DNA of 36,830 nt from Schoenoplectus triqueter (taxonomy: Eukaryota > Streptophyta > Magnoliopsida > Poales > Cyperaceae): NCBI GenBank assembly GCA_964058805.1, contig CAXKVV010000632.1:1-36830 (forward strand). The letters run 5' to 3'. Under the pieces are notes generated by a model. The model was not told where the DNA came from, made no database searches, and saw only the letters and a program-made list of their open reading frames with translations. Shown here one piece after another: positions 1 through 14,900 of this stretch; within the stretch, counting starts at the first letter, position 1, and each line of letters begins with the position of its first letter. The position numbers were made by a program, and so were the translations under genes.

Positions 1-1489
1 AAATGGGACCCGACGCCCTCGGTACCGCCGAAAACTAGTCCGGGCACACAAAACATGAAAACGGGACCCGACGCCCTCGGTACCGCCGAAAATGAGTCCG
101 GGAGCGCAAAACATGAAAACGTTACCCGACGCCCTTGGTACCGCCGAAAATAAGTCTGGGAGCGCAAAACATGAAAATGGGACTCGACGCCCTCAGTATC
201 GCCGAAAACGAGTCCGGGCGCACAAAACATGAAAACAGGTCCCGACGCCCTCGGTATCGGGAGAAAACGAGTCCGGGAGCGAAAAACATGAAAACGGGAC
301 CTAACGCCCTCGGTACCGCCGAAAATGAGTCCGGGCGCGTAAAACATGAAAATGGGACCCGATGCCCTCGGTACCGCCGAAAACGAGTCTGTGCGCGCAA
401 AATATGAAAACGAGATGCGACGCCCTCGGTACCACCGAAAATGAGTCTGGACGCGCAAAACATGAATAAGAGACCTCTCAGTACCGCTGAAAAATAGTCC
501 GGGCGCGCAAAACATGAAAACGGGACCCGACGCCCTCGGTACCGCAGAAAACGAGTCCGTGCGCGCAAAAAATGAAAAAGGGACCGGACGCCCTCGGTAC
601 CGCCGAAAATGAGTCCGGGCGCGCAAAATATGAATAAGAGACGTGACACCCTCGGTACCGCTGAAAACTAGTCCGGGCGCGCAAAACATGAAAACGGGAC
701 CCGACGCCCTCGGTACCGCCGAAAACGAGTCCGGGCGCGTAAAACATGAAAATGGGACCCGACGCCCTCGGTAACGCCGAAAAATAGTCTGTGCGCGCAA
801 AACATGAAAACGGGATGCGACGCCCTCGGTACCATCGAAAATGATTCCGGGCGCGCAAAACATGAATAAGAGGCCTGACGCCCTCGGTAGCGCTGAAAAC
901 GAGTCCGAGAGCGCAAAACAAGAAAATGGGACCCGACGCCCTCGGTACCGCCGAAATTAAGTCCGGGCTCGCAAAACCTGAAAACGGGACCCGACGCCCT
1001 CGGTTCCGCCGAAAAACGAGTCAAGGCGCGCAAAACGTGAAAACAGGACCCGCCGCCCTCGGTACTGCAGAAAACAAGTCCGTGCGCACAAAACTTGAAA
1101 ACGGGAGAAGACGCCCTCCGTACCGCAGAAAATGAGTCCGCGCCTGCAAAACTTGAAAACGGGACCTGACGCCCTCGGTACCGCCGAAAACGAGTCCGGG
1201 CGCGCAAAACCTAAAAACGGGACACGACGCCCTCGGTACCGCCGAAAATGAGTCCGGGCGCGCAAAACTTGTAAACGGGGCCAGACGCGCTCGATACCGC
1301 CGAAAACGAGTCTGGGTGCGCAAAACCTGAAAACGCGACCCGACGCACTCGGCACCGCCGAAAATGAGTCCGGGAACTCAAAACATGAAAACGGGACCCG
1401 ACGCCCTCGGTATCGGGAGAAAACGAGTCCGGGCGCGCAAAACATGAAAACGGGACCTTACGCCCTCGATACCGCCAAAAACGAGTCCG

Positions 1490-3680
1490 GGCGCGTAATA
1501 CATGAAAATGGGACCCGACGCCCTCGGTACCGCCGAAAACGAGTCAGGGAGCGCAAAACATGAAAACGGGACCCGACGCCCTCAGTACCGACGAAAACTA
1601 ATCCGGGCTCGCAAAAAAATGAGTTCAGGCACGCAATACATGAAAACGGGACCGGCCGCTCTCGGTACTTCCAAAAATGAGTCCGGGCGCAAAAAACATG
1701 AAAACGGGACCCGACGCCCTCGGTACCGCAGAAAACGATTCCGGGCGCGCAAAATATGAAAACGGGACCGGACGCCGTCGGTACCGCCGAAAACTAATTC
1801 GGGCGCGCAAAACATGGAAACGGGAACCGACGCCCTCGGTACAGCAAAAAACGAGTCCGGGCACGCAAAACATGAAAACGGGACCCGACGCCCTCGGTAC
1901 CGCCGAAAACTAGTCCGGGCACGCAAAACATGAAAACGGGACCCGACGCCCTCGGTACCGCCGAAAATGAGTCCGGGAGCGCAAAACATGAAAACGTTAC
2001 CCGACGCCCTGGGTACCGTCGAAAACGAGTCCAGGTGCTCAAAACATGAAAACGGGACCCGACGCCCTCGGTACCGTCGAAAACGAGTCCGGGCGCGCAA
2101 AACCTGACAGTGCGACCAGACGAAATCGGCACAGCCGAAAACGAGTCAGGGAGCGCAAAACATGAAAACGGGACCAGACGCCCTCGGTACCGCCGAAAAC
2201 TAATCCGAGCGCGCAAAACAGGAAAACGGGAAGCGACGCCCTCAGTACCGCCGAAAATATGTTCGGGCGCGCAAAACATGAATAAAAGATCGGACGACCT
2301 CGGTACCGCCGAAAACTAGTCCGGGCGTGCAAAACATGAAAATGGGACCCGACGCCCTCGGTACCGCAGAATACGAGTCCGTGCGCACAAAACTTGAGAA
2401 AGGGACCCGACGCCCTCGGTACCGCCGAAAACGAGTTAGGGGCGCAAAACATGAAAACGGGACCCGACGCCATCGGTACCGCAGAAAATGAGTCCGGGAG
2501 CGCAAAACATGAAAATAGGACCAGACGCCCTCGGTAGCGCTGAAAACGAGTCCGAGAGCGCAAAACAAGAAAATGGGACCCGACGCCCTCGGTACCGCCG
2601 AAAACGAGTCCGGGCTCGCAAAACCTGAAAATGGGACCCGACGACCTCGGTACCACCGAAAACGAGTCCGGGCGCGTAATACATGAAAATGGGACCCGAC
2701 GCCCTCGGTACCGCCGAAAACGAGTTAGGGAGCGCAAAACATGAAAACGGGACCCGACGCCCTCAGTACCGACGAAAACTAATCCGGTCTCGCAAAAAAA
2801 CGAGTTCAGGCACGCAAAACATGAAAACGGGTCCCGCCGCCCTCGGTACCGCCGAAAACGAGTCCGGGCGCGTAATACATGAAAATGGGACCCGACGCCC
2901 TCGGTACCGCCGAAAACGAGTCAGGGAGCGCAAAACATGAAAACGGGACCCGACGCCCTCAGTACCGACGAAAACTAATCCGGTCTCGCAAAAAAACGAG
3001 TTCAGGCACGCAAAACATGAAAACGGGTCCCGCCGCCCTCGGTACCGCCGAAAACGATTCCGGGCGCGCAAAATATGAAAACGGGACCGGACGCCCTCGG
3101 TACCGCTGAAAACTAATTCGGGCGCGCAAAACATGAAAACGGGACCCGACGCCCTCGGTACCTAAAAAAACGAGTCCGGACGCGCAAAACATGAAAACGG
3201 GACCCGACGCCATCGGTACCGCCGAAAACGAGTTCGGGCGCGCAAAACCTAAAAACGGGACACGACGCCCTCGGTACCGCCGAAAATGAGTCCGGGCGCG
3301 CAAAACTTGTAAACGGGGCCCGACGTCCTCGGTACCGCCGAAAACGAGTCCGGGCGCAAAAAACGTGAAAACGCGACCCGACGCACTCGGCACCGCCGAA
3401 AATGATTCCGGGAACTCAAAACATGAAAACGGGACCCGACGCCCTCGGTATCGAGAGAAAATGAGTCCGGGCACGCAAAACATGAAAACGGGACCTGACG
3501 CCCTCGATACCACCGAAAACGAGTCCGGGCGCGTAATACATGAAAATGGGACCCGACGCCCTCGGTACCGCCGAAAACGAGTCAGGGAGCGCAAAACATG
3601 AAAACGGGACCCGACGCCCTCAATACCGACGAAAACTAATCCGGGCTCGCAAAAAAACGAGTTCAGGCACGCAAAACATG
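1490..3680. repeat. Sub-array with composite 80-bp satellite units
   Basis: Several units here are a full monomer fused to a 22-bp remnant, recognisable by AACTAATCCGG, a run of six or seven A, then GAGTTCAGGCACGC. The block starting with GCGTAATACATGAAAATGGG recurs at about 2673 and 2869, an offset of 196 bp, which equals three 58-bp units plus 22 bp. Related blocks begin near 1494 and 3533. The same composite recurs later (near 6590, 8880, 9600, 14080 and 14860), so the deletion-fusion arose once and was then amplified and spread within the array. Confidence 0.75.
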
Positions 3681-6600
3681 AAAACGGAACCCTACGCCCT
3701 CGGTACCGCCGAAAATGTGTCCAGGAGCGCAAAACATCAAAAAGGGACCAAACCCCCTCGGTACCGCCGAAAACGAGTCAGGGAGTGCAAAACATGAAAA
3801 CGGGACCCGACGCCCTAGGTACCACCGGAAACTTGTCCAGGCGCGCAAAACCTAAAAACGCGACCCGACGCACGCGGCACCACCGAAAACGAGTCAGGGA
3901 GCGCAAAACATGAAAACGGGACCCGACGCCCTCGGTACCGCAGAAAACGATTCCGGGAGCGTAAAATTTGAAAACGGGACCGGACGCCCTCGGTACCGCC
4001 GAAAACTAATGCGGGCGCGCAAAACTTGGAAACGGGACCCGACGCCCTCGGTACCGCAGAAAACGGGACCCGACGCCCTCGGTACCGCCGAAAACGAGTT
4101 CGTGCGCACAAAACTTGAAAAAGGGACCCGACGCCCTCGGTACCGCCGAAAACGAGTCCTGGCGCTCAAAACCTGAAAATGCGACCCGACGCAATCGGCA
4201 CAGCCGAAAACGAGTCAGGGAGCGCAAAACATGAAAACGGGACCCGACTCCCTCGGTACCGCCGAAAACTAATCCGGGCGCAAAACATGAAAACGGGAAG
4301 CGACTCCCTCAGTACTGCCGAAAATGAGTCCGGGCGTGCAAAACATGAATAAGAGATCGGACGACCTCGGTACCACCGAAAACTAGTCCGGGCGCGCAAA
4401 ACATGAAAACGGGACCCGACGCGCTCGGTACCGCAGAAAACGAGTCCGTGCGCACAAAACTTGAAAAAGGGACCCGACGCCCTCGGTACCGCCCAAATCG
4501 AGTCCGGGCGCGCAAAACATGAAAACGGAATGCGACGCCCTCGGTACCGCCAAAAACGAGTCCGGGCGCGCAAAACATGAAAACGGGATTCGACGCCCTC
4601 GGTACCGCAGAAAATGAGTCCGAGCACGCGAAACTTGAAAACGGGACCCGACGCCCTCGGTACCGTCGAAAACGAGTCCGTGCGCGCAAAACATGAAAAC
4701 GGGACCCGACGCCCTCGGTACCGCAGAAAACGAGTCCGGGCACGCGAAACCTGAAAACAGGACCCGACGCCCTCGGTACCGTCGAAAACGAGTCGGGTCG
4801 CGCAAAACCTGAAAACGGGACCTGACGCCCTCGGTACCGCCGAAAATGAGTCCGGGCGCGTAAAACATGAAAATGGGACCCGACGCCCTCGGTAACGCCG
4901 AAAACGAGTCCGTGCGCGCAAAAACATTAAAACGGAATGCGACGCCCTCAGTACAACCGAAAATGAGTCCGGGCGCGCAAAAAACGAATAAGAGACCTGA
5001 CGCCCTCGGTACCGACGAAAAATAGTCAGAGCGCGCAAAACATGAAAACGGGACCCAACTTCCTCGGTACCGCCGAAAACGAGTCCGGGCACGCAAAACG
5101 TGAAAACGGGACCCGACGCCCTCGGTACCGCAGAAAACAAGTTTGTGCGCACAAAACTTGAAAAAGGGACCCGACGCCCTCGGTACCGCCAAAATCGAGA
5201 CCGGGCGCGCAAAACCTGAAACTGGACCCGACGCCCTTGGTACCGTCGAAAATGAGTCAGCGGGCGCAGAACATGAAAACGTGACCCTACGCCCTTGGTA
5301 CCGCCAAAAATGTGTCCGGGAGCGCAAAAAATGAAAACGGGACCTGACGCCCTCGATACCGCCGAAAATGAGTCTGGGCGCGCAAAACATGATTAGGAGA
5401 CGTGACGCCCTCGGTACCGCTGAAAACAAGTCCGGGCGCGCCAAATATGAAAACGGGACCCGATGCCCACGGTACCGCGGAAAACGATTCCGGGCACGCA
5501 AAACTTGAAAACGGGACTCGACGCCCGCGGTATCCCCGAAAACGAGTCCGCGCGCGCAAAACCTGAAAATGGGACCCGACGCCCTCGGTACAGCCGAAAA
5601 CTTGTCCGGGCGCGCAAAACCTGAAAACGCGACCCGACGCACTCGGCACCGCCGAAAACGAGTCAGGGAGCGCAAAACATGAAAACTGGACCCGACGCCC
5701 TCGATACCGCCGAAAACTAATCCGGGCGCGCAAAACATGTAAACGGGTAGCGACGCCCTCAGTACCGCCGAAAATGAGTCCGGGCGCGCAAAACATGAAT
5801 AAGAGATCTGACGCCCTCGGTACCGCCGAAAACTAGTCCGGGCGCGCAAAACATGAAAATGGGCCCCGACGCCCTCGGTACCGCTGAAAAATAGTCCGTG
5901 CGCACAAAACTTGAAAAAGGGACCCGACGCCCTCGGTACCACCGAAAACTAGTCCGGGCGCGCAAAACATGAAAATGGGACCTGACGCCCTCGGTACCGC
6001 CGAAAATGAGTCAGGGGGCGCAAAACATGAAAAAAGGACCCTACGCCTTCGGCACCGTCGAAAATGTGTCCGGGAGCGCAAAATTTGACAAAGGGACCCG
6101 ACGCCCTCGGTACCGCCGAAAATGAGTTCGGGAGCGCAAAACATGAAAACGGGACCCGACGCCCTCGGTACCGCGGAAAACTAGTCTGGGCGCTCTAAAC
6201 ATGAAAACGGGACCCGACGCCCTCGGTACCGCCGAAAATGAGTCCAGGTGCGCAAAACATGAAAACGGGACCCGACGCCCTCGGTAACGCCGAAAACGAG
6301 TCCAGGCGCGCAAAACATGAATAAGAGATCTGACGCTCTCGGTACCGCCGAAAACGAGTCAGGGAGCGCAAACCATGAAAACGGGACCCGACGCCCTCGG
6401 TATCGCCGAAAACAAGTACGGGCGCCCAAAACATGAAAACGGGACCCGACGCCGTCGGTACCGCAGAAAACGAGTCCTGGCCCGCAAAACATGGAAACGA
6501 GACCCGACGCACTCTGCACCGCCGAAAACGAGTCAGGGAGCGCAAAACATGAAAACAGGACCCGACGCCCTCAGTACCGACGAAAACTAATCCGGGCGCG

Positions 6601-9600
6601 CAAAAAAACGAGTCCGGGCACGCAAAACATGAAAACGGGACCCGACGACCTCGGTACCGCCGAAAACGAGTCCGAGCACGCAAAACATGAAAACAGGACC
6701 CGACGCCCTCTGTACCGCCGAAAATGAGTCCGGGAGCGCAAAACATGAAAACGTTACCCGACGCCCTCGGTACCGCCGGAAAGGAGTCCGTGCGCACAAA
6801 ACTTGAAAAAGGGACCCGACGCCCTCGGTACCGCCAAAAACGAGTCCGGGCGCTCAAAACCTGAAAACGGGACCCGACGCCCTCGGTACTGCCGAAAATG
6901 AGTCCGGGCGCGCAAAACCTGAAATGCGACCCGACGCAATCTGCACAGCCGAAAACGAGTCAGGGAGCGCAAAACATGAAAACGGGAAGCGACGCCCTCA
7001 GTACCGCCGAAAATGAGTCCGTGCGCGCAAAACATGAATAAGAGATCGGACGACCTCGGTACCGCCGAAAACTAGTCCGGGCGCGCAAAACATGAAAACG
7101 GGACCCGACGCCCTCGGTACCGCAGAAAACGAGTCCGTGCGCACAAAACTTGAAAAAGGGACCCGACGCCCTCGGTACCGCCGAAAACGAGTCCGAGCGC
7201 GCAAAACATGAAAACGGAATGCGACGCCCTCGGTACCGCCAAAAACGAGTCAGGGGCGCAAAACATGAAAACGTGACCCTACGCCCTCGGTACCGCCGAA
7301 AATGTGTCCGGGAGCGCAAAACATCAAAAAGGGACCTGACCCCCTCGGTACCGCCGATAATGAGTTCGGGAGTGCAAAACATGAAAACGGGACCCGACGC
7401 CCTAGGTACCCCCGAAAACTAGTCCGGGCGCGCAAAACCTAAAAACTCGACCCGACGCACTCGGCACCGCCGAAAACGAGTCCGGGCGCGTAAAACATGA
7501 AAATGGGGCCCGACGCCCTCGGTACCGCCGAAAACGAGTTCGTGCGCGCAAAGCATGATAACGGGACCCGACGCCCTCGATATCGCAGAAAATGAGTCGG
7601 GGCGCGCAAAACATGAAAACTGGACCTGACGCCCTCGGTACCGCCGAAAACGAGTCCAGGCGCGTAAAACATGAAAATGGGACCCGACGCCCTCGGTAAC
7701 GCCGAAAACGAGTCTGTGCGCGCAAAAATATGAAAACGGGATGCAACGCCCTCGGTACCACCGAAAATGAGTCCGGGCGCGCAAAACACGAATAAGAGAC
7801 CTGACGCCCACGGTACCGACAAAAAATAGTTCGGGCGCGCAAAACATGAAAACGGGACCCAACTTCCTCGGTACCGCCGAAAACGAGTCCGGGCACGCAA
7901 AACGTGAAAACGGGACCCGACGCCCTCGGTACCGCAGAAAACAAGTCCGTGCGCACAAAACTTGAAAAAGGGACCCGACGCCCTTGGTACCGCCCAAATC
8001 GAGTCCGGGCGCGCAAAACCTGATAACTGGACCCGACGCCCCTGGTACCGTCAAAAATGAGTCAGCGGGCGCAGAACATGAAAACGTGACCCTATGCCCT
8101 TGGTACCGCCAAAAATGTGTCCGGTAGCGCAAAACATGAAAAAGGGACCTGACGCCCTCGGTACCGCCGAAAATGAGTCCGGGCGCGCAAAACATGATTA
8201 AGAGACGTGACGCCCTCGGAATCGCTGAAAACTAGTCCGGGCGCGCAAAACATGAAAACGGGTAGCGACGCCCTCAGTTCCGCCGAAAATGAGTTCGGGC
8301 ACGAAAAACATGAATAAGAGATCTGACGCCCTCGGTACCGCCGAAAACTAGTCCGGGCGCGCAAAACATGAAAACGGGACCCGACGCCCTCGGTACCGCT
8401 GAAAACTAGTCCGTGCGCACAAAACTTGAAAAAGGGACCCGACGCCCTCGATACCACCGAAAATGAGTCCGGGCGCGCAAAACATGAAAACGGGACCTGA
8501 CGCCCTCGGTACCGCCGCAAATGAGTCAGGGGGCGCAAAACATGAAAAAGGACCCTACGCCTTCGGCACCGCCGAAAATGTGTCCGGGAGCGCAAAATTT
8601 GAAAAAGGGACCCGACGCCCTCGGTACCGCCGAAAATGATTCCCGGAGCGCAAAACATGAAAACGGGACCCGACGCCCTCGGTACCGCCGAAAACTAGTC
8701 CGGGCGCGCTAAACATGAAAACGGGACCCGACGCCCTCGGTACCGTCGCAAATGAGTCCGGGCGCCCAAAACATAAAAACGGGACCCGACGCCCTCGGTA
8801 CCGCAGAAAACGAGTCCGGGAGCGCAAAATATGAAAACGGGACCCGACGACCTCAGTACCGACGAAAACTAATCCGAGCGCGCAAAAAAATGAGTTCAGG
8901 CACACAAACATGAAAACGGGACCCGCCGCTCTCGGTACCGCCAAAAATGAGTCTGGGAGCGCAAAACATGAAAACGGGACCCGACGCCCTCGGTACCGCC
9001 GAAAATGAGTCCGGGCGCACAAAACATGAAAACGGGACCCGACGCCCTTGGTACCGCTGAAAACGATTCCGGGAGTGTAAAATATGAAAACGGGACCGCA
9101 CGCCCTCGGTACCGCCGAAAACTAATTCGGGCGCGCAAAACATGGAAACGGGACCCAACGCCCTCGGTACCGCAGAAAACGAGTCCGGGAACGAAAAACA
9201 TGAAAAAGGGGCCCGACGCCCTCGGTACCGCCGAAAACGAGTCCGGACACGCAAAACATGAAAACGAGACCCGACTCCCTCGGTACCGCCGAAAATGAGT
9301 CCGGGAGCGCAAAACATGAAAATGTTACCCGACGCCCTCGGTACCGCCGGAAATGAGTCCGTGCGCCCAAAACTTGAAAAAGGGACCCGGCGCCGTCGGT
9401 ACCGCAGAAACGAGTCATGGTCCGCAAAACATGAAAACGAGACGCGACGCCCTCAGTACCGCCGAAAACGAGTCCGTGCGAGCAAAACGTGAAAATGAGA
9501 CCCGACGCACTCGGCACCGCCGAAAACTAGTCAGGGAGCGCAAAACATGAAAACGGGACCCGATGCCCTCAGAACCCACGTAAACTAATCCGGGCGCGCA

Positions 9601-10018
9601 AATAAACGAGTTCAGGCACGCAAAACATGAAAACGGGACCCGCCGCTCTCGGTACCGCCAAAAATGAGTCCGGGAGCGCAAAACATTAAAACGGGATCCG
9701 ACGCCCTCGGTATCGCCGAAAATGAGTCCGGGCGCACAAAACATGAAAACGGGACCCGACGCCCTCGGTACCGCAGAAAACGATTCCGGGAGCGCAAAAT
9801 ATGAAAACGGGATCGGACGCCCTCGGTACCGCCGAAAACTAATGCGGGTGCGCAAAACATGGAAACGGGGCCCGACGCCCTCGGTACCGCAGAAAACGAG
9901 TCTGGGCACGCAAAACACGAAAACGGGACCCGACGACCTCGGTACCGCCGAAAACGAGTCCGGGCACGCAAAACATGAAAACAGGACCCGACGCCCTCGG
10001 TACCGCCGAAAATGAGTC

Positions 10019-11060
10019 TGGGAGCGCAAAACATGAAAACGTTACCCGACGCCCTCGGTACCGCCAGAAAGGAGTCCGTGCGCACAAAACTTGAAAAAGG
10101 GACCCGACACCCTCGGTACCGCCGAAAACGAGTCCGGGCGCTCAAAACCTGAAAACGGGACCCGACGCCCTCGGCACAGCCGAAAACGAGTCAGGGAGCG
10201 CAAAACATGAAAACGGGAAGCGGCGCCCTCAGTACCGCCGAAAATGAGTCCGTGCGCGCAAAACATGAATAAGAGATCGGACGACCTCGGTACCGCCGAA
10301 AACTAGTCGGGGCGCGCAAAACATGAAAACGGGACCCGACGCCCTCGGTACCGCAGAAAACGAGTCTATGCGCACAAAACTTGAAAAAGGGACCCGACGC
10401 CCTCGGTACCGCCGAAAACGAGTCCGAGCGCGCAAAACATGAAAACGGAACGCGACGCCCTCGGTACCGCCAAAAACGAGTCAGGGGCGCAAAACATGAA
10501 AACATGACCCTACGCCCTCGGTACCGCCGAAAATGAGTCTGGGAGCGCAAAACATGAAAACGTTACCCGACGCCCTCGGTACCGCCAGAAAGGAGTCCGT
10601 GCGCACAAAACTTGAAAAAGGGACCCGACGCCCTCGGTACCGCCGAAAACGAGTCCGGGCGCTCAAAACCTGAAAACGGGACCCGACGCCCTCGGCACAG
10701 CCGAAAACGAGTCAGGGAGCGCAAAACATGAAAACGGGAAGCGACGCCCTCAGTACCGCCGAAAATGAGTCCGTGCGCGCAAAACATGAATAAGAGATCG
10801 GACGACCTCGGTACCGCCGAAAACTAGTCGGGGCGCGCAAAACATGAAAACGGGACCCGACGCCCTCGGTACCGCAGAAAACGAGTCTATGCGCACAAAA
10901 CTTGAAAAAGGGACCCGACGCCCTCGGTACCGTCGAAAACGAGTCCGAGCGCGCAAAACATGAAAACGGAACGCGACGCCCTCGGTACCGCCAAAAACGA
11001 GTCAGGGGCGCAAAACATGAAAACGTGACCCTACGCCCACGGTACCGCCGAAAATGTGTC
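10019..11060. repeat. 521-bp tandem segment duplication in satellite
   Basis: Two adjacent near-identical blocks of nine monomers, offset 521 bp (for example CGTTACCCGACG at 10040 and 10561, and GGGAAGCG at 10215 and 10736). The offset is one base short of nine full monomers because one unit (CAGGGGCGC) has lost bases. A visible difference is CGGCGCC in the first copy against CGACGCC in the second. Related but more diverged blocks occur around 6730-7260 and 12007-12330. This is higher-order repeat behaviour, consistent with unequal exchange. Confidence 0.85.
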
Positions 11061-11410
11061 CAGGAGCGCAAAACATCAAAAAGGGACCTGACCCCCTCGG
11101 TACCGCCGAAAATGAGTTCGGGAGTGCTAAACATGAAAACGGGACCCGACGCCCTAGGTACCACCGAAAACTAGTCTGGGCGCGCAAAACCTAAAAACGC
11201 GACCCGACGCACTCGGCACCGCCGAAAACGAGACAGGGAGCGCAAAACATGAAAATGGGACCCGACGCCCTCTGTACCGCCGAAAAGTAATCCGGGCGCG
11301 CAAAACATGAAAACGGGAAGCGACGCCCTCAGTACCGCCAAAAATGAGTCCGGGAGCGAAAAACATGAAAACGGGACCTGACGCCCTCGGTACCGCCGAA
11401 AACGAGTCCG

Positions 11411-11990
11411 TGCGCGCAAAGCATGATAACGGGACCCGACGCCCTCGGTACCGCCGAAAACGAGTCCGTGCGCGCAAAGCATGATAACGGGACCCGACGC
11501 CCTCGGTACCGCAGAAAATGAGTCCGGGCACGCGAAACTTGAAAACGGGACCCGACGCCCTCGGTACCGCCGAAAACGAGTCGGGGCGCGCAAAACCTGA
11601 AAACGGGACCTGACGCCCTCGGTACCGCCGAAAACGAGTCCGGGCGCGTAAAACATGAAAATGGGACCCGACGCCCTCGGTAACGCCGAAAACGAGTCCG
11701 TGCGCGCAAAGCATGATAACGGGACCCGACGCCCTCGGTACCGCCGAAAACGAGTCCGTGCGCGCAAAGCATGATAACGGGACCCGACGCCCTCGGTACC
11801 GCAGAAAATGAGTCCGGGCACGCGAAACTTGAAAACGGGACCCGACGCCCTCGGTACCGCCGAAAACGAGTCGGGGCGCGCAAAACCTGAAAACGGGACC
11901 TGACGCCCTCGGTACCGCCGAAAACGAGTCCGGGCGCGTAAAACATGAAAATGGGACCCGACGCCCTCGGTAACGCCGAAAACGAGTCCG
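11411..11990. repeat. 290-bp tandem duplication, apparently identical
   Basis: The five-monomer block 11411-11700 is repeated directly as 11701-11990. I see no difference between the two when reading them side by side. The block includes two monomers with the unusual CAAAGCATGATAACGGG variant, one with CACGCGAAACTTG, one with GTCGGGGCGCGC and one with CGGTAACGCC. Loss-free identity over 290 bp in an array whose neighbouring monomers differ at several positions marks it as the most recent rearrangement visible here. Confidence 0.85.
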
Positions 11991-14900
11991 TGCGCGCAAA
12001 AACATGAAAACGGGAAGCGACGCCCTCAGTACCGCCGAAAATGAGTCCGTGCGCGCAAAACATGAATAAGAGATCGGACGACCTCGGTACCGCCGAAAAC
12101 TAGTCGGGGCGCGCAAAATATGAAAACGGGACCCGACGCCCTCAGTACCGCAGAAAACGAGTCTGTGCGCACAAAACTTGAAAAAGGGACCCGACGCCCT
12201 CGGTACCGCCGAAAACGAGTCCGAGCGCGCAAAACATGAAAACGGAACGCGACGCCCTCAGTACCGCCAAAAACGAGTCAGGGGCGCAAAACATGAAAAC
12301 GTGACCCTACGCCCTCGGTACCGCCGAAAATGTGTCTAGGAGCGCAAAACATCAAAAAAGGACCTGACCCCCTCGGTACCGCCGAAAATGAGTTCGGGAG
12401 TGCTAAACATGAAAACGGGACCCGACGCCCTATGTACCACCGAAAACTAGTCCGGGCGGGCAAAACCTAAAAACGCGACCCGACGCACTCGGCACCGCCG
12501 ACAACGAGTCAGGGAGCGCAAAACATGAAAATGGGACCCGACGCCCTCTGTACCGCCGAAAAGTAATCCGGGCGCGCAAAACTTGAAAACGGGAAGCGAC
12601 GCCCTCAGTACCGCCAAAAATGAGTCCAGGAGCGAAAAACATGAAAACGGGACCTGACGCCCTCGGTACCGCCGAAAACGAGTCCGGGCGCGTAAAACAT
12701 GAAAATAGGACCCAACGCCCTCGGTACCGCCGAAAACGAGTCCGTGCGCGCAAAGCATGATAACGGGACCAGACGCCCTCGGTACCGCCGAAAACGAGTC
12801 CGTGCGCGCAAAGCATGATAACGGGACCCGACGCCCTCGGTACCGCAGAAAATGAGTTCGGGCACGCGAAACTTGAAAACGGGACCCGACGCCCTCGGTA
12901 CCGCCGAAAACGAGTCGGGGCGCGCAAAACGTGAAAACGGGACCCGACGCCCTCGGTAACGCCGAAAACGAGTCCGTGCGTGCAAAAACATGAAAACGGG
13001 ATGCGACGCCCTCGGTACCACCGAAAATGAGTCCGGGCGCGCAAAACACGAATAAGAGACCTGACGCCCACGGTACCGACGAAAAATAGTTCGGGCGCGC
13101 AAAACATGAAAACGGGACCCAACTTCCTCGGTACCGCCCAAATCGAGTCCGGGCGCGCAAAACCTGAAAACTGGACCCGACGCCCTTGGTACCGTCAAAA
13201 ATGAGTCAGCGGGCGCTGAACATGAAAACGTGACCCTACGCCCTTGGTACCGCCAAAAATGTGTCTGGTAGAGCAAAACATGAAAAAGGGACCTGACGCC
13301 CTCGGTACCGCCGAAAATGAGTCCGGGAGCGCAAAACATGATTAAGAGACGTGACGCCCTCGGTACCGCTGAAAATTAGTCCGGGCGCACAAAACATGAA
13401 AACGGGTAGCGACGCCCTCAGTACCGCCGAAAATGAGTTCGGGCGCGAAAAACATGAATAAGAGATCTGACGTCGTCGGTACCGCCGAAAACTAGTCCGG
13501 GCGCGCAAAACATCAAAACGGGACCCGACGCCCTCGGTACCGCTGAAAACTAGTCCGTGCGCACAAAACTTGAAAAAGGGACCCGACGCCCTCGGTACCA
13601 CCGAAAACGAGTCCGGGCGCGCAAAACATGAAAACGGGACTTGACGCCCTCGGTACCGCCGCAAATGAGTCAGGGGGCGCAAAACATGAAAAAGGACCCT
13701 ACGCCTTCGGCACCGCCGAAAATGTGTCCGGGAGCGCAAAATTTGAAAAAGGGACCCGACGCCCTCGGTACCGCCGAAAATGAGTCCGGGAGCGCAAAAC
13801 ATGAAAACGGGACCCGACGCCCTCGGTACCGCCGAAAACTAGTCCGGGCGCGCTAAAAATGAAAACGGGACCCGACGCCCTCGTTACCGCCGAAAACTAG
13901 TCCGGGCGCGCTCAACATGAAAACGGGACCTGACGCCCTCGGTACCGTCGCAAATGAGTCCGGGCGCCCAAAACATGAAAACGGGACCCGACGCCCTCGG
14001 TACCGCAGAAAACGATTCCGGGAGCACAAAATATGAAAACGGGACCCGACGCCCTCAGTACCGACGAAAACTAATCCGGGCGCGCAAAAAAATGAGTTCA
14101 AGCACGCAAAACATGAAAACGGGACCCGCCGCTCTCGGTACCGCCAAAAATGAGTCCGGGAGCGCAAAACATGATAACGGGACCCGACGCCCTCGGTACC
14201 GCCGAAAATGAGTCCGGGCGCACAAAACATGAAAACGGGACCCGACGCCCTCGGTACCGCAGAAAACGATTTCGGGAGCGCAAAATATGAAAACGGGACC
14301 GCACGCCCTCGGTACCGCCGAAAACTAATTCGGGCGCGCAAAGCATGGAAACGGAACCCGACGCCCTCGGTACCGCAGAAGACGAGTCCGGGCACGAAAA
14401 ACATGAAAACGGGGCCCGACGCCCTCGGTACCGCCGAAAACGAGTCCGGACACGCAAAACATGAAAACGGGACCCAACGCCCTCGGTACCGACGAAAATG
14501 AGTCCGGGAGCGCAAAACATGAAAATGTTACCCGACGCCCTCGGTACCGCCGGAAATGAGTCCGTGCGCACAAAACTTGAAAAAGGGACCCGACGCCCTC
14601 GGTACCGCCGAAAACGAGTACGGGCGCCCAAAACATGAAAACGGGACCCGACGCCGTCGGTACCGCAGAAAATGAGTCATGGCCCGCAAAACATGAAAAC
14701 GAGACGCGACGCCCTCAGTACCGCCGAAAACGAGTCCGTGCGCGCAAAACGTGAAAATGAGACCCGACGCACTCGGCACCGCCGAAAATGAGTCAGGGAG
14801 CGCAAAACATGAAAACGGGACCCGACGCCCTCTGTACCGATGAAAACTAATCCGGGCGCGCAAAAAAACGAGTTCAGGCACGCAAAACATGAAAACGGGA

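Noticed and set aside
63..120. CENP-B box in the monomer (AAAACGGGA resembles the ANNCGGG half)
   Set aside because: The required TTCG half is absent at the correct distance (AAAC instead), so it is not a CENP-B box.
4383..5942. 519-codon open frame on the minus strand, and dozens like it in 1-17333
   Set aside because: Product of reading a 58-bp tandem repeat with few minus-strand stops: a 58-residue period made of three monomers in three frames, Arg/Phe-rich and without any domain. Overlapping frames are equally open, so no coding selection is indicated.
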